64,000 bases of DNA from Klebsiella electrica (GTDB lineage Bacteria > Pseudomonadota > Gammaproteobacteria > Enterobacterales > Enterobacteriaceae). Each line of letters starts with the position of its first letter. Position 1 is the stretch's first letter. Positions 1-11,165 of the stretch are shown here, in pieces. Position numbers and translations under genes: made by a program. The stretch lies in contig NZ_CP041247.1 in NCBI RefSeq assembly GCF_006711645.1, positions 1,612,001 through 1,676,000 of the forward strand, given 5' to 3'. Below the pieces are notes generated by a model that searched no databases, was not told where the DNA came from, and saw nothing but the letters and a program-made list of their open reading frames with translations.

Positions 1-162
1 GTGCGCTATCCTGTTATGTCAATGGCGAAACTGGCAACGGAGCTGGCGCTGCTGGGGGCGGCAGGCAAACTCGATCATGAAGCGCGGCATTGCTTTATGC
101 CGACGCTGGTACGCCGCCATTCGGTGATGCCGCAGCAAATTGCGGGGCCGATCACTAACTGA
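1..162 (+). CDS. galS: mgl/gal repressor GalS, C-terminal end (partial)
   Basis: The window opens inside a gene that is open from base 1 to a TGA at 160-162 and encodes the last 53 residues. The tail contains [10 protein letters not shown] and [13 protein letters not shown], which match the C-terminus of the LacI-family galactose isorepressor GalS as I know it. GalS represses the mgl operon when galactose is absent and is encoded immediately upstream of mglB in enterobacteria, as here. The DNA-binding domain lies outside the window. Identity rests on the short tail plus position, and both agree. Confidence 0.88.
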   Translation: MRYPVMSMAKLATELALLGAAGKLDHEARHCFMPTLVRRHSVMPQQIAGPITN

Positions 163-173
163 TGATGTGTCTT

Positions 174-241
174 ATGTAACCGTTTTCAATCTGTGAGTAA
201 ATTCACAGTATATTAACATTCAACTGATTATGATGGCCTCG
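174..241 (+). promoter_or_regulatory. mglBAC promoter: Gal operator, CRP site and -10 box
   Basis: A textbook CRP site (TGTGA-N6-TCACA) lies at 192-207. A -10 box TATGAT at 229-234 puts the start point near 241, so CRP is centred at about -41.5, a class II arrangement. Just upstream, TGTAACCGTTTTCAA (175-189) fits a GalR/GalS operator half-pair around a central CG, at about -60. This predicts galactose induction through GalS/GalR and strong catabolite control. The resulting mRNA leader of about 215 nt is unusually long. Confidence 0.8.
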
Positions 242-455
242 TTTACTAGTCTGAACCACTATATCACGGTGATTAATCACTTTTACCGTAGGGATAAGGC
301 GCAGTACGCTTAATTAATTCGTGTTTCTGGAGCGTTACCCTACACGGAAGACAGAATTTATAGTCGTGAATGTTGTTGTGCGGTAACACTAATGTAACAA
401 GTCCCCGCCGGCTATTTTCACACCAACGACCCTGCATAATAAAACCGGAGATTCC

Positions 456-1454
456 ATGAATAAGAAGGTGTTAACCCTGTCTGCTGTTATGGCTGGTATG
501 TTATTTGGCGCCGCGGCACACGCAGCGGATACCCGTATCGGCGTAACCATTTATAAATATGACGACAACTTTATGTCGGTCGTGCGCAAGGCGATTGAGA
601 AAGACGGCAAATCAGCGCCAGACGTTCAGCTGCTGATGAATGACTCGCAGAATGACCAGTCCAAACAGAACGATCAGATTGACGTCCTGCTGGCCAAAGG
701 GGTGAAGGCGCTGGCGATTAACCTGGTGGACCCGGCAGCCGCTGGCACCGTTATCGAAAAAGCGCGCGGCCAGAACGTGCCGGTGGTGTTCTTTAACAAA
801 GAGCCGTCCCGCAAAGCGCTGGACAGCTATGACAAAGCTTACTATGTCGGCACCGACTCAAAAGAGTCCGGGATTATTCAGGGCGACCTGATTGCCAAGC
901 ACTGGAAAGCCAATCCGAACTGGGATCTGAACAAAGACGGTCAGATTCAATATGTTCTGCTGAAAGGCGAGCCGGGCCACCCGGATGCTGAAGCGCGTAC
1001 CACCTACGTGATTAAAGAGCTGAATGACAAAGGTCTGAAGACTCAGCAGCTGCAGATGGATACCGCGATGTGGGATACCGCTCAGGCGAAAGATAAGATG
1101 GATGCCTGGCTGTCTGGCCCGAACGCCAACAAAATTGAAGTGGTTATCGCCAATAACGATGCGATGGCAATGGGCGCGGTTGAAGCTCTGAAAGCGCATA
1201 ACAAGAGCAGCATTCCAGTATTCGGCGTCGATGCCCTGCCTGAAGCGCTGGCGCTGGTAAAATCTGGCGCGATGGCCGGTACCGTGCTGAACGACGCGAA
1301 CAACCAGGCGAAAGCCACCTTCGATCTGGCGAAAAACCTGGCCGATGGTAAAGAAGCGGCGGCGGGTACTAAGTGGAAGATTGAGAATAAGATTGTCCGC
1401 GTACCTTATGTTGGCGTAGATAAAGACAATCTGAGCCAGTTTATCGGTAAATAA
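456..1454 (+). CDS. mglB: D-galactose/D-glucose-binding periplasmic protein MglB
   Basis: A 332-residue periplasmic sugar-binding protein, the same length as E. coli MglB. It begins with a clear signal peptide (basic MNKK, hydrophobic core, cleavage after AHA at about residue 23), followed by the mature start [17 protein letters not shown]. The type I binding-protein fold and the family Ca-binding loop (DLNKDGQIQ) are visible. It delivers galactose or glucose to the MglAC importer and, in the family, also to the Trg chemoreceptor. It is the first gene of mglBAC; CCGGAG at 445-450 is the ribosome site. A 176-base gap with a possible GGTTGC/GCAACC hairpin separates it from mglA, which would fit higher expression of the binding protein. 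Confidence 0.97.
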   Translation: MNKKVLTLSAVMAGMLFGAAAHAADTRIGVTIYKYDDNFMSVVRKAIEKDGKSAPDVQLLMNDSQNDQSKQNDQIDVLLAKGVKALAINLVDPAAAGTVIEKARGQNVPVVFFNKEPSRKALDSYDKAYYVGTDSKESGIIQGDLIAKHWKANPNWDLNKDGQIQYVLLKGEPGHPDAEARTTYVIKELNDKGLKTQQLQMDTAMWDTAQAKDKMDAWLSGPNANKIEVVIANNDAMAMGAVEALKAHNKSSIPVFGVDALPEALALVKSGAMAGTVLNDANNQAKATFDLAKNLADGKEAAAGTKWKIENKIVRVPYVGVDKDNLSQFIGK

Positions 1455-1630
1455 TTATTGAGTTACGGGCGTGAGCTCTCCCCGGAACAGGTCGGGTTGC
1501 TGACAGCGAATGCTGCGGCAACCTGAAATATCCGGATATTCGCGCCCGATTATTCCTGATACAGAACCCGACCCTGATGGCGGCGCGAATGCGTCGGTTG
1601 GGGTGTGCATGAACGCAGCCAGGTATAACT

Positions 1631-3151
1631 ATGGTCAGCAATAATAGCGAACGGTCAGGCGAATTCTTGTTGGAAATGAGCAATATCAACAAATCGTTTC
1701 CTGGCGTCAAGGCACTCGATAATGTCAATCTGAAAGTCCGTCCTCATTCTATTCATGCATTGATGGGAGAGAACGGTGCTGGTAAGTCGACATTATTAAA
1801 ATGCCTTTTTGGAATCTATCAAAAAGATTCCGGTAGTATTCTTTTTCAGGGGCAAGAGATCGATTTCCATTCCGCGAAAGAAGCGCTGGAAAACGGTATT
1901 TCAATGGTTCACCAGGAATTAAATCTGGTATTGCAGCGTTCGGTGATGGACAACATGTGGCTGGGGCGTTATCCCACCAAAGGAATGTTTGTCGATCAGG
2001 AAAAAATGTATAGCGATACCAAAGGGATATTTGATGAGCTCGATATAGATATCGATCCGCGTGCCCGCGTCGGCACGTTATCCGTATCGCAAATGCAGAT
2101 GATTGAAATCGCCAAGGCATTTTCTTATGACGCCAAAATCGTCATTATGGATGAGCCTACGTCATCATTGACCGAGAAAGAAGTTAATCATCTGTTTAAG
2201 ATTATCCGCAAGCTGAAAGAACGCGGCTGCGGTATTGTCTATATTTCTCACAAGATGGAAGAGATCTTCCAGCTGTGCGACGAAATAACGATTTTGCGCG
2301 ATGGTCAGTGGATTGCCACCCAGCCGTTGGAAGGCCTGGATATGGATAAGATCATCGCCATGATGGTAGGGCGCTCGTTAACCCAGCGCTTCCCGGAGAA
2401 ACACAATACGCCGGGTGAAACTATTCTGGAAGTGCGCAACCTGACTTCGCTGCGTCAGCCATCGATTCGTGATGTCTCCTTCGATCTGCGTAAAGGGGAG
2501 ATCCTCGGTATCGCCGGGCTGGTGGGAGCGAAGCGTACCGATATAGTCGAAACGCTTTTCGGTATCCGCGAAAAATCAGGCGGCACGATTACGCTGCACG
2601 GCAAGAAGATCAATAACCATAGCGCGAACGAAGCGATTAACCATGGTTTTGCGTTAGTCACCGAAGAGCGCCGCTCCACCGGTATTTATGCGTATCTGGA
2701 TATTGGCTTTAACTCGCTGATCTCCAATATTAAGAAATATAAAAACAAGGTGGGTCTGCTGGACAATTCCCGCATGAAAAGCGATACCCAGTGGGTTATT
2801 GACTCGATGCGCGTGAAAACCCCCGGCCAGCATACGCAAATTGGTTCGTTGTCCGGTGGTAACCAGCAAAAGGTTATTATTGGTCGCTGGCTATTAACCC
2901 AGCCGGAAATTCTGATGCTTGATGAACCCACGCGTGGGATTGACGTTGGCGCGAAGTTCGAAATTTATCAGCTGATTGCTGAGCTGGCGAATAAAAATAA
3001 AGGGATCATCATTATTTCCTCCGAGATGCCGGAGCTGCTGGGTATTACCGACCGTATTCTGGTAATGAGCAACGGTCTCGTTGCCGGAATTGTTGAGACA
3101 AAAACGACTACGCAGAACGAAATTTTACGTCTTGCGTCGTTGCATCTTTAA
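1631..3151 (+). CDS. mglA: Galactose/methyl-galactoside ABC importer ATP-binding protein MglA
   Basis: A 506-residue double ATPase of the sugar ABC importer class, the E. coli length. The first half has Walker [10 protein letters not shown] (46-54) and Walker [12 protein letters not shown]. The second half has a degenerate Walker A (GLVGAKRTD), the signature LSGGNQQK and Walker [13 protein letters not shown]. This asymmetry is normal for RbsA/MglA/XylG proteins. It energises uptake of galactose and methyl-galactosides through MglC from the cytoplasmic face. It is followed 15 bases later by mglC in the same operon. Confidence 0.97.
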   Translation: MVSNNSERSGEFLLEMSNINKSFPGVKALDNVNLKVRPHSIHALMGENGAGKSTLLKCLFGIYQKDSGSILFQGQEIDFHSAKEALENGISMVHQELNLVLQRSVMDNMWLGRYPTKGMFVDQEKMYSDTKGIFDELDIDIDPRARVGTLSVSQMQMIEIAKAFSYDAKIVIMDEPTSSLTEKEVNHLFKIIRKLKERGCGIVYISHKMEEIFQLCDEITILRDGQWIATQPLEGLDMDKIIAMMVGRSLTQRFPEKHNTPGETILEVRNLTSLRQPSIRDVSFDLRKGEILGIAGLVGAKRTDIVETLFGIREKSGGTITLHGKKINNHSANEAINHGFALVTEERRSTGIYAYLDIGFNSLISNIKKYKNKVGLLDNSRMKSDTQWVIDSMRVKTPGQHTQIGSLSGGNQQKVIIGRWLLTQPEILMLDEPTRGIDVGAKFEIYQLIAELANKNKGIIIISSEMPELLGITDRILVMSNGLVAGIVETKTTTQNEILRLASLHL

Positions 3152-3166
3152 GAGCAGGGGCTTCTC

Positions 3167-4177
3167 ATGAGTGCGTTAAATAAAAAAAGTTTTCTCACGT
3201 ACCTGAAAGACGGTGGGATTTACGTTGTGCTGTTGGTTTTGCTGGCGATTATTATTTTCCAGGACCCCACGTTCTTAAGTTTGCTGAACTTGAGTAACAT
3301 CCTGACTCAGTCTTCGGTGCGTATTATTATCGCGCTCGGCGTTGCCGGACTGATTGTAACCCAGGGTACCGACCTCTCTGCCGGTCGCCAGGTCGGGCTG
3401 GCGGCGGTTATCGCCGCGACCATGCTGCAGGCGGTCGACAATGCCAACAAGGTCTTCCCGGATATGGCGACTATGCCGATTCCGCTGGTGATCCTGCTGG
3501 TCTGCGCGATCGGTGCGGTTATCGGGCTGATTAACGGGATTATTATCGCTTATCTGAACGTGACGCCGTTTATCACCACCCTGGGTACGATGATCATCGT
3601 CTACGGCATCAACTCCCTGTACTACGATTTTGTCGGCGCATCGCCCATTTCCGGTTTTGACAGCCACTTCTCGCACTTCGCGCAAGGGTTTATCGCGCTG
3701 GGGTCGTTCCGCCTGTCGTACATTACGTTCTACGCGGCGATTGCGGTCTTCTTCGTGTGGATCCTGTGGAATAAAACCCGTTTTGGTAAAAACATTTTTG
3801 CCATCGGCGGTAACCCGGAAGCGGCCAAAGTTTCGGGTGTCAACGTGGCGCTGAACCTGCTGATGATTTATGCCCTGTCCGGTGTGTTCTATGCTTTTGG
3901 CGGTCTGCTGGAGGCCGGTCGTATCGGTTCGGCCACCAACAACCTCGGCTTTATGTATGAGCTGGATGCGATTGCGGCCTGCGTCGTTGGCGGCGTGTCG
4001 TTTAGCGGCGGTGTGGGTACGGTGCTTGGCGTGGTGACCGGGGTAATTATCTTCACCGTCATCAACTACGGCCTGACCTATATCGGCGTCAACCCCTACT
4101 GGCAGTACATCATCAAAGGGGCGATCATTATCTTCGCCGTGGCGCTGGATTCATTGAAATACGCGCGCAAAAAATAA
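3167..4177 (+). CDS. mglC: Galactose ABC importer permease MglC
   Basis: A 336-residue polytopic inner-membrane permease of the RbsC/MglC family. Long hydrophobic segments are separated by short loops, and the family motif AIGGNPEAAKVSGVNV lies in the cytoplasmic loop that contacts the ATPase. It presumably forms the homodimeric galactose channel with MglA and MglB. It is the last gene of mglBAC and is followed 17 bases later by a strong terminator. Confidence 0.96.
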   Translation: MSALNKKSFLTYLKDGGIYVVLLVLLAIIIFQDPTFLSLLNLSNILTQSSVRIIIALGVAGLIVTQGTDLSAGRQVGLAAVIAATMLQAVDNANKVFPDMATMPIPLVILLVCAIGAVIGLINGIIIAYLNVTPFITTLGTMIIVYGINSLYYDFVGASPISGFDSHFSHFAQGFIALGSFRLSYITFYAAIAVFFVWILWNKTRFGKNIFAIGGNPEAAKVSGVNVALNLLMIYALSGVFYAFGGLLEAGRIGSATNNLGFMYELDAIAACVVGGVSFSGGVGTVLGVVTGVIIFTVINYGLTYIGVNPYWQYIIKGAIIIFAVALDSLKYARKK

Positions 4178-4194
4178 TCGTCCGTTGCTATCCC

Positions 4195-4221
4195 GCCCGC
4201 GCCATTCGCGCGGGCTTTTTT
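4195..4221 (+). terminator. Intrinsic terminator of mglBAC
   Basis: A perfect 8-bp stem GCCCGCGC / GCGCGGGC with a 5-base loop (CATTC) is followed by six T residues, 17 bases after the mglC stop codon. Confidence 0.9.
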
Positions 4222-4276
4222 GGGTCTTTTTTACGCCGACTGACCCGGGGGAAAGTATGCCGATATCAACGGCCCG

Positions 4277-4990
<714 letters not shown>

Positions 4991-5116
4991 TCACCTGACT
5001 CATGTGGACAATGGAGCTATCAGGCTACTTTACCCGCCGGGCAAGAGCAAGAAACCATCGTTTAATTGCGGGGATTTTCAACAATGCGGGCCAATGGGGC
5101 CCGCATGACGGGAAAA

Positions 5117-6013
<897 letters not shown>

Positions 6014-6026
6014 TAACAATGTAATG

Positions 6027-6127
6027 GGAATCTAGTGTACGGGCGAGGGGAGCCCGTATATGTGATTAATATCTCATTGTTTATGCAACTTTATTATGTT
6101 GCACTGATAAATGTGATTAAGATCACA
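6027..6127 (-). promoter_or_regulatory. cdd promoter with two CRP sites flanking a CytR operator
   Basis: Reading towards cdd, the -10 box is TACACT (6039-6034), giving a start near 6027. CRP-like site 1 (6061-6076, TGTGATTAATATCTCA) is centred at about -41.5. CRP site 2 (6112-6127, TGTGATTAAGATCACA, near perfect) is at about -92.5. Between them ATGCAAC (6083-6089) and GTTGCAC (6098-6104) form the inverted octamer pair recognised by CytR. This spacing reproduces the architecture known for the E. coli cdd promoter, where CytR binds cooperatively between two CRP dimers and cytidine relieves repression. Confidence 0.85.
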
Positions 6128-6128
6128 T

Positions 6129-6824
6129 TTATCCGACGATAGCCAGAATCACCGGGAACAAAAAGGGCGCCACCAGCGAGGTGATAATCCCGCACAGCAC
6201 CAGCGCCAGGGAGCTGAAAGCCCCTTCCTGATAGTCCAGCTCCGCACAGCGGGCGGTCCCCAGGGCATGCGATGCGGTGCCCATCGACAGACCGCGTGAG
6301 GCTTTGGTGCGAATGCGCATCAGGTTCAGCAGGCTGTGGCCGAAAACCGCGCCGAGAATCCCCACGAAAATAACGCACACCGCGCTGATGGCCGGAATAC
6401 CGCCAATGCTTCCGCTGACCGCCATCGCAATCGGCGTGGTGACCGACTTCGGCATAATGGAGGCGGCGATTTGCGGCGTCGCGCCGAGCAGCAGCGCGAC
6501 GGTAGTGCCGGTCACCATCGCCACGACGCTGCCGATAAAGCAGATCGTAATAATCGATTTCCAGCGGGCGCGGATCTGGTGCAACTGCTCATACAGCGGG
6601 AAGGCCAGCGCCACGACCGCAGGCTGAAGCAAATCGTTGAGAATTTTACTGCCCTGAAAATAGCGATCGTAGGAGATACCGCTGAGCAGCAAAAAGGGGA
6701 TGATTACGATCATCGCCACCAGCAATGGATTCAGCAGCGGAAATTTAAACCGCGCGGCCAGCTTGCGGGCGAGGAAAAAAACGATCAGCGTCAGCGGCAA
6801 GGACCACCAGATTTCATGCATCAT
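6129..6824 (-). CDS. yohK: LrgB/CidB-family inner-membrane protein YohK
   Basis: A 231-residue polytopic membrane protein of the LrgB/CidB family. The start at [10 protein letters not shown] (6824) gives the E. coli YohK length and overlaps the end of yohJ by 11 bases, so the two are translationally coupled. The conserved [14 protein letters not shown] segment ([13 protein letters not shown]) is present. LrgAB/CidAB pairs have been linked to murein hydrolase control and, in some bacteria, pyruvate or short-acid transport. The function of YohJK itself is inferred. Confidence 0.92.
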   Translation of the reverse strand: MMHEIWWSLPLTLIVFFLARKLAARFKFPLLNPLLVAMIVIIPFLLLSGISYDRYFQGSKILNDLLQPAVVALAFPLYEQLHQIRARWKSIITICFIGSVVAMVTGTTVALLLGATPQIAASIMPKSVTTPIAMAVSGSIGGIPAISAVCVIFVGILGAVFGHSLLNLMRIRTKASRGLSMGTASHALGTARCAELDYQEGAFSSLALVLCGIITSLVAPFLFPVILAIVG

Positions 6825-7221
6825 CTTTGACGTCCTTAGTTTGACCGACCACTTTACGTTCGCCATGAACCAGATGTGAGCTCCAGCTCACCACAAGGAA
6901 GACCACTAATGTACTGATCGTGCAGGAGATTGCCACCGGGCCGAGCTGCGCGCGCAGCAGATCCCAGTATTGCATGACGCCAACGCCGATAGGCACAAAC
7001 AGCAGCGCCATATAGCGAATCAATATGTTGCACCCGGGGTTGACCCATTTCGGCGGCATAATCTGTAGCGCCAGAAGAACGAACAAAATCAGCATGCCGA
7101 TAATGCTGCCGGGAATAGTAATGGGCAGCAGGGAAGCAACAAAAATCCCGGCGTATAAACAAGCATAGATCAGGACAAAAGCCCGCAGGTACTGCCAGAT
7201 AATATTCAGCGATTTACTCAT
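6814..7221 (-). CDS. yohJ: LrgA/CidA-family inner-membrane protein YohJ
   Basis: A 135-residue holin-like membrane protein of the LrgA/CidA family, with four predicted hydrophobic segments including [20 protein letters not shown]. It is the partner of yohK. The start at [13 protein letters not shown] (7221) is the family start. An upstream in-frame ATG exists at 7257, but the extra residues are polar and not conserved in E. coli YohJ. A CRP-like site lies 50-65 bases upstream. Confidence 0.92.
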   Translation of the reverse strand: MSKSLNIIWQYLRAFVLIYACLYAGIFVASLLPITIPGSIIGMLILFVLLALQIMPPKWVNPGCNILIRYMALLFVPIGVGVMQYWDLLRAQLGPVAISCTISTLVVFLVVSWSSHLVHGERKVVGQTKDVKDDA

Positions 7222-7270
7222 GGTAATAACCCTTGATGAACCGTATTCATCATACAATTAAACCTTGAAA

Positions 7271-7286
7271 TGTGCTATCGATCACA
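7271..7286 (-). promoter_or_regulatory. CRP-like site upstream of yohJK
   Basis: TGTGCTATCGATCACA matches the CRP consensus in nine of ten core positions (TGTGC-N6-TCACA) and lies 50 bases upstream of yohJ. A TATGAT box (7254-7249) lies between it and the gene. It suggests carbon control of yohJK; binding is not shown. Confidence 0.55.
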
Positions 7287-7399
7287 TCATGAATTCCAGG
7301 CATAGATTTAATAGAGTAATGGAACCTTCGGGCATGCGGAATGCATGTTGATGAATCCGGCAATAAATAATAGTGAGAATGGCTCAGGCAGAGCGGGAG

Positions 7400-7577
7400 C
7401 GCTGCGTTTTTTTGCGCCACCACGACGCAACTTCGCCGCTCCTGCGCGGCAAAAACGCATCATGCTTATGGCGGTATCCATGCCTTCGCGTACGCCCCGA
7501 CCCGCTAACCATAGCCGAAGCGCATTGAGATCTTTCAACCGACGCACAGAGGCGCTACCATAGCGCCTCTTTTTTTT
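7400..7577 (+). terminator. Intrinsic terminator and structured leader directly before dusC
   Basis: A perfect 10-bp stem AGAGGCGCTA (7548-7557) / TAGCGCCTCT (7561-7570) with a 3-base loop is followed by seven more T residues (7571-7577) and ends 12 bases before the dusC start. Further upstream TGCGTTTTT and AAAAACGCA (about 7402-7464) form a second inverted repeat. I see no convincing gene in 7222-7589. The terminator must end a short + strand transcript, either an attenuated dusC leader or a small RNA. Confidence 0.75.
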
Positions 7578-7589
7578 CCGGGTAACAAT

Positions 7590-8522
7590 ATGCGTGTATT
7601 ACTGGCGCCGATGGAAGGTGTGCTCGATTCGCTGGTGCGCGAGCTGCTGACCGAGGTTAACGATTACGATCTGTGCATCACCGAATTTCTACGGGTGGTG
7701 GATCAGCTGCTGCCGGTAAAATCGTTCTACAAACTGTGCCCGGAACTTCATCATCAAAGCCGCACGCCTTCCGGCACCCGCGTCCGGGTGCAGCTGCTGG
7801 GGCAATATCCGCAATGGCTGGCGGAAAATGCCGCGCGGGCGGTGGCGCTGGGTTCGTGGGGCGTCGATCTGAACTGCGGCTGTCCGTCAAAGCTGGTGAA
7901 CGGCAGCGGCGGCGGGGCGACGCTGCTTAAAGACCCTGAGCTTATCTATCGCGGTGCAAAAGCGATGCGCGAAGCGGTGCCGGATCATCTGCCGGTGACG
8001 GTCAAAATTCGCCTGGGCTGGGACAGCGGAGCGCGTCAGTTTGAAATTGCCGATGCGGTAGAGCAGGCCGGCGTGACGGAGCTGGTGGTTCACGGACGCA
8101 CGAAAGAAGACGCTTATAAAGCCGAGCGGATCAACTGGGCAGCGATTGGCGAAATCCGCCAGCGGCTGTCAATTCCGGTTATCGCTAACGGCGAAATCTG
8201 GGACTGGCAAAGCGCGCAGGAGTGTCTGGCGGTCACCGGCTGCGACTCGGTGATGATTGGTCGCGGCGCGCTGAACGTGCCAAATTTAAGCCGGGTCATC
8301 AAATATAACGAACCGCGCATGCCGTGGCCACAGGTTGTGGAGCTACTGAAAAAATATACGCGTCTGGAAAAACAGGGCGATACCGGGTTGTATCATGTTG
8401 CGCGAATTAAACAGTGGCTCAGTTATTTACGCAAAGAATATGATGAGGCGTTGATCGTGTTTAATGAAATACGTACGCTGAAAACCTCTGCGGACATTGC
8501 GCTGGCCATAGCCCGTTATTAG
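7590..8522 (+). CDS. dusC: tRNA-dihydrouridine(16) synthase DusC
   Basis: A 310-residue FMN-dependent tRNA-dihydrouridine synthase. It has the family signature [10 protein letters not shown] with the catalytic Cys98, the N-terminal [11 protein letters not shown] loop, and the flavin-binding stretches VKIRLGW and [10 protein letters not shown]. coli DusC (315 residues) reduces U16 of tRNA. The gene stands alone. In E. coli its neighbour is mdtQ; here about 10.5 kb of sugar genes come between. Its expression may depend on read-through of the terminator at 7548-7577. Confidence 0.95.
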   Translation: MRVLLAPMEGVLDSLVRELLTEVNDYDLCITEFLRVVDQLLPVKSFYKLCPELHHQSRTPSGTRVRVQLLGQYPQWLAENAARAVALGSWGVDLNCGCPSKLVNGSGGGATLLKDPELIYRGAKAMREAVPDHLPVTVKIRLGWDSGARQFEIADAVEQAGVTELVVHGRTKEDAYKAERINWAAIGEIRQRLSIPVIANGEIWDWQSAQECLAVTGCDSVMIGRGALNVPNLSRVIKYNEPRMPWPQVVELLKKYTRLEKQGDTGLYHVARIKQWLSYLRKEYDEALIVFNEIRTLKTSADIALAIARY

Positions 8523-8617
8523 GGAATATTGTTAAATCGCTCACACTTTATTACTCCGGGAGCATCTGCTGATGGGCATTTCTGCCGCTGAGTGATATTG
8601 TAGTATTCATATATTCA

Positions 8618-8689
8618 GGGTTGCTACTGATTACAGGCAAAACCTAAGCACTTCCGCCATTCGTGGCTGGAGTGCTTAGGTTTTTTTTT
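8618..8689 (+). promoter_or_regulatory. BglG-type RAT antiterminator overlapping a terminator, upstream of the OprB-like porin
   Basis: GGGTTGCTACTG-ATTA-CAGGCAAAACC (8618-8644) matches the ribonucleic antiterminator (RAT) bound by BglG-type proteins; compare the copies at 14463 and 15396. Its 3' end overlaps the 5' arm of an intrinsic terminator: CCTAAGCACT (8643-8652) pairs perfectly with AGTGCTTAGG (8671-8680), followed by nine T residues. RAT folding and the terminator are mutually exclusive. The rest of 8523-8875 holds no gene that I can support. Confidence 0.85.
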
Positions 8690-8875
8690 GCTTTTTATTT
8701 CTTGAGGAATTAAATGATTATCTAAAACAATAGGTTATGCTCGAATCGGTTGCGCTAATAAAGCGGTTGAATGGCTGACGGGCAGGTATTGAAAAATAAA
8801 TATAAAGACTAAAAACGGGCAGGTTTATTGCCTGGGGCCAGCTATTACCCTTATTCAGTCACAATGGATATCATT

Positions 8876-10240
8876 ATGCACAACAAAAAAATAAATCACC
8901 TTCTGTTGATAGTGACATTGACTCTGTTGACTCCCGGCGCGTTCGCTGCGGAAACAGAAAAATGGAACGGTACGGTATTAGGTTTTGAGAAGCCGCAAAA
9001 AGGCTTGCTCGGGGAGATGGCCGGGATTCGTCCGATCCTCGAAGATAACGGATTTAATTATAATCTCGGCTACCTCAATGAAATGGGATACAACGCCGGC
9101 GGCGGATATAACCATGACAAACAGCTGGCTTATATCGATCAGGTCGCCCTGACCTTTACCCAGGACCTGGAGCGCTGGACCGGGATCCCGGATGCGCGCA
9201 TTGAGGGCAATATCGTTAACCGTAACCACGATGACAACCTGACCACCCAGCGGCTACAGGATCCGCGGGTTAATTTTAACGATCTGGCGCAGGAAAGCTG
9301 GGGAGGCCAGTCCATTACCCGTCTTGGCTGGCTGACCTTTGCCCGTAGCTTCGATGAGCGTCGTATGACCTGGCGTATCGGGATGATGAATAAGGTGCAG
9401 ACCTTCGATCAGATTATCCCCTGCGATTTTCAGTTGCTTTCACAGTGTGGCGGTAAGTCTGCCAACTCGCTGACCTGGAACAACTGGAACGTCCATACCT
9501 GGGGCACGACCGTCGAATATAAGCTGACCCCGACGCTGACGCTGAAGGGCGGTGTCATGGAGCAGAATCCGCAGGCCTCTTCCCGCAGCCACGCGTGGAG
9601 CTGGTCGACAAAAGGCAGTAAGGGCATTTTGCTGCCGGTAGAGATCGAAGCGCGTCCGGTGATCAACGGCCTTCCCGGCGCGTATAACCTCGGCGTGCTC
9701 TATACCAACGCCCCGCAGAACGATCTGTATACGGGAAAATCCGGCGGTCCCGGGGCCAGCGACCCGCAAGGATATGCGCAACACGATCGCACCTGGTTTC
9801 TGTATGGCGGGCTGAATCAGCAGATAACCCGCCATGCTGACGACCCTGAGCGCGGGATGAGCGTTTCGCTGAGCGGCAGCTATAGCGATAAGCGCAGCAA
9901 CTACATCCATACCTCCGTGGCCGCATCAATGCGCTATCGCGGCCTCTTTGACGCCCGCCCGCAAGACTGGCTGGGCTTTGGCCTGACCTGGATGGATATG
10001 AGCAACCATTACGCGCGCAACCAGCAGTACAGGAATGAGGTCAGCGGGGCTACGGACTATTCTGCGGCAAACTATCAGCCGGTAGCCGGGCATTCGGTGA
10101 ATGCTGAACTGTACTACCGCCTGCGTCCGGTGTCGTGGCTTGAGCTGCAGCCGGGCCTGCAGTACTGGCATCGCCCGGGTGGCGTCGCTCAGACTCAGGA
10201 TGCCTGGGTCATCGAGTGGAAAACCGTGGTGACTTTCTGA
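8876..10240 (+). CDS. OprB-family carbohydrate-selective outer-membrane porin
   Basis: A 454-residue outer-membrane beta-barrel protein of the OprB carbohydrate-porin type, starting at MHNKKINHLLLIV. An alternative ATG at 8864 adds four residues. A signal peptide ends at TPGAFA|AETEK. The C-terminus is aromatic (KTVVTF), as expected for Bam-inserted porins. OprB proteins admit sugars across the outer membrane; the substrate here is not known. The upstream RAT-terminator implies control by a BglG-type antiterminator and hence beta-glucosides. It differs from E. coli BglH, which is a LamB-type porin. It converges with the AraC gene. Confidence 0.82.
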   Translation: MHNKKINHLLLIVTLTLLTPGAFAAETEKWNGTVLGFEKPQKGLLGEMAGIRPILEDNGFNYNLGYLNEMGYNAGGGYNHDKQLAYIDQVALTFTQDLERWTGIPDARIEGNIVNRNHDDNLTTQRLQDPRVNFNDLAQESWGGQSITRLGWLTFARSFDERRMTWRIGMMNKVQTFDQIIPCDFQLLSQCGGKSANSLTWNNWNVHTWGTTVEYKLTPTLTLKGGVMEQNPQASSRSHAWSWSTKGSKGILLPVEIEARPVINGLPGAYNLGVLYTNAPQNDLYTGKSGGPGASDPQGYAQHDRTWFLYGGLNQQITRHADDPERGMSVSLSGSYSDKRSNYIHTSVAASMRYRGLFDARPQDWLGFGLTWMDMSNHYARNQQYRNEVSGATDYSAANYQPVAGHSVNAELYYRLRPVSWLELQPGLQYWHRPGGVAQTQDAWVIEWKTVVTF

Positions 10241-10279
10241 ATCGACAGGACGGACAGCTGCCCGCGGTGCGGGCGGGTG

Positions 10280-11140
10280 TCATCCGACGCGGCGGTTGTC
10301 CAGACGGTCGCGAAATTCCAGCGGCGTGCAGCCGAGGTGCTGGCGGAAGCGTAAACAGAAATAGGCGCTATCGGTAAAGCCCGCGGTCTGGGCTACATCG
10401 ACAATTTTTAGCTGGCTGGAGGTCAGCAGTTGTACCGCCACCTTGAGCTTACGCAGAAAAATATACTCTTTAAACGTCATATTAAACAGCTGCTTAAACA
10501 TGCGTGAAAAGTAGGACTTCGACACCTGGCACCGCTGCGCCGCCTCCAGCGTGGTGGTCTCCCAGGCTTTATGCTCTTCAATCTCATACAATAATTGCCG
10601 CACCCTGCTCACAAAGTCGCCGCCGGGAACATGGGGGAACGTCTCATCGTCGTGGTTGAGCGAGAAAACGAACTCCATCAGCAGAGCGATGCTTTTCAAA
10701 AATACCGCCTGGTTATCCGCTTTCTTTCCCAGACCAATGGCCCAGTCAAAAAGCGCCGTCAACTGCACGCCGGTTGCGGGATCCGGATACAGCACCCGGA
10801 TGCGATCCTTTTGCCGGGAAAAATGGCTCACCGCCAGCGGGTTTAAAAAATCAAATTCAAACTGGAACAGATAGCGGTTGTGATTGTACTCTGGGATCAG
10901 GTACATCGCATGGGGAATGAGCGCCGGAACGAAAATCAAGGTGCCGTTTTTTATCGGGATCTGTCGATCGTTGATGCCAAAATAACCACAGGAACGATCG
11001 AACCACATTAATTCATACATAAAGTGAAAATGTGTCTTCACATCATCGCCGGAATACTCGGGAAGCTGATATTGCTGCAGGTAGTAGAGTTCCTGGGTCA
11101 GCGTAATGATATTTTCATATGTTACCGGGTCATCATGCAT
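10280..11140 (-). CDS. AraC-family regulator of the xyloside genes
   Basis: A 286-residue regulator with an N-terminal cupin-like sensory half (about 1-150, with HFHFMYELMWFDRSCGYF) and two C-terminal helix-turn-helix motifs (about 180-280, ending CTPLEFRDR). A strong ribosome site (GGAGG, 7 bases before ATG) supports the start at 11140. It is divergent from the xyloside transporter and GH43 xylosidase genes, so it most likely activates them in response to a xyloside or xylose. The inducer is an inference from context. Confidence 0.85.
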   Translation of the reverse strand: MHDDPVTYENIITLTQELYYLQQYQLPEYSGDDVKTHFHFMYELMWFDRSCGYFGINDRQIPIKNGTLIFVPALIPHAMYLIPEYNHNRYLFQFEFDFLNPLAVSHFSRQKDRIRVLYPDPATGVQLTALFDWAIGLGKKADNQAVFLKSIALLMEFVFSLNHDDETFPHVPGGDFVSRVRQLLYEIEEHKAWETTTLEAAQRCQVSKSYFSRMFKQLFNMTFKEYIFLRKLKVAVQLLTSSQLKIVDVAQTAGFTDSAYFCLRFRQHLGCTPLEFRDRLDNRRVG

Positions 11141-11165
11141 AAAACGCCTCCTTTTTTATACTATA

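Noticed and set aside
1441..1728. Open frame antisense across the mglB-mglA gap
   Set aside because: Overlaps the ends of both intact mgl genes and lacks a start signal; the gap is better explained as an intercistronic hairpin region.
7345..7563. A 72-codon frame upstream of dusC
   Set aside because: No ribosome site; it runs through the hairpin and terminator, and the composition is not that of a protein gene.
8714..8725. Mini-ORF ATG-ATT-ATC-TAA after the porin RAT-terminator, with GAGGA upstream
   Set aside because: Three codons only; chance occurrence is likely and the RAT-terminator already explains control.
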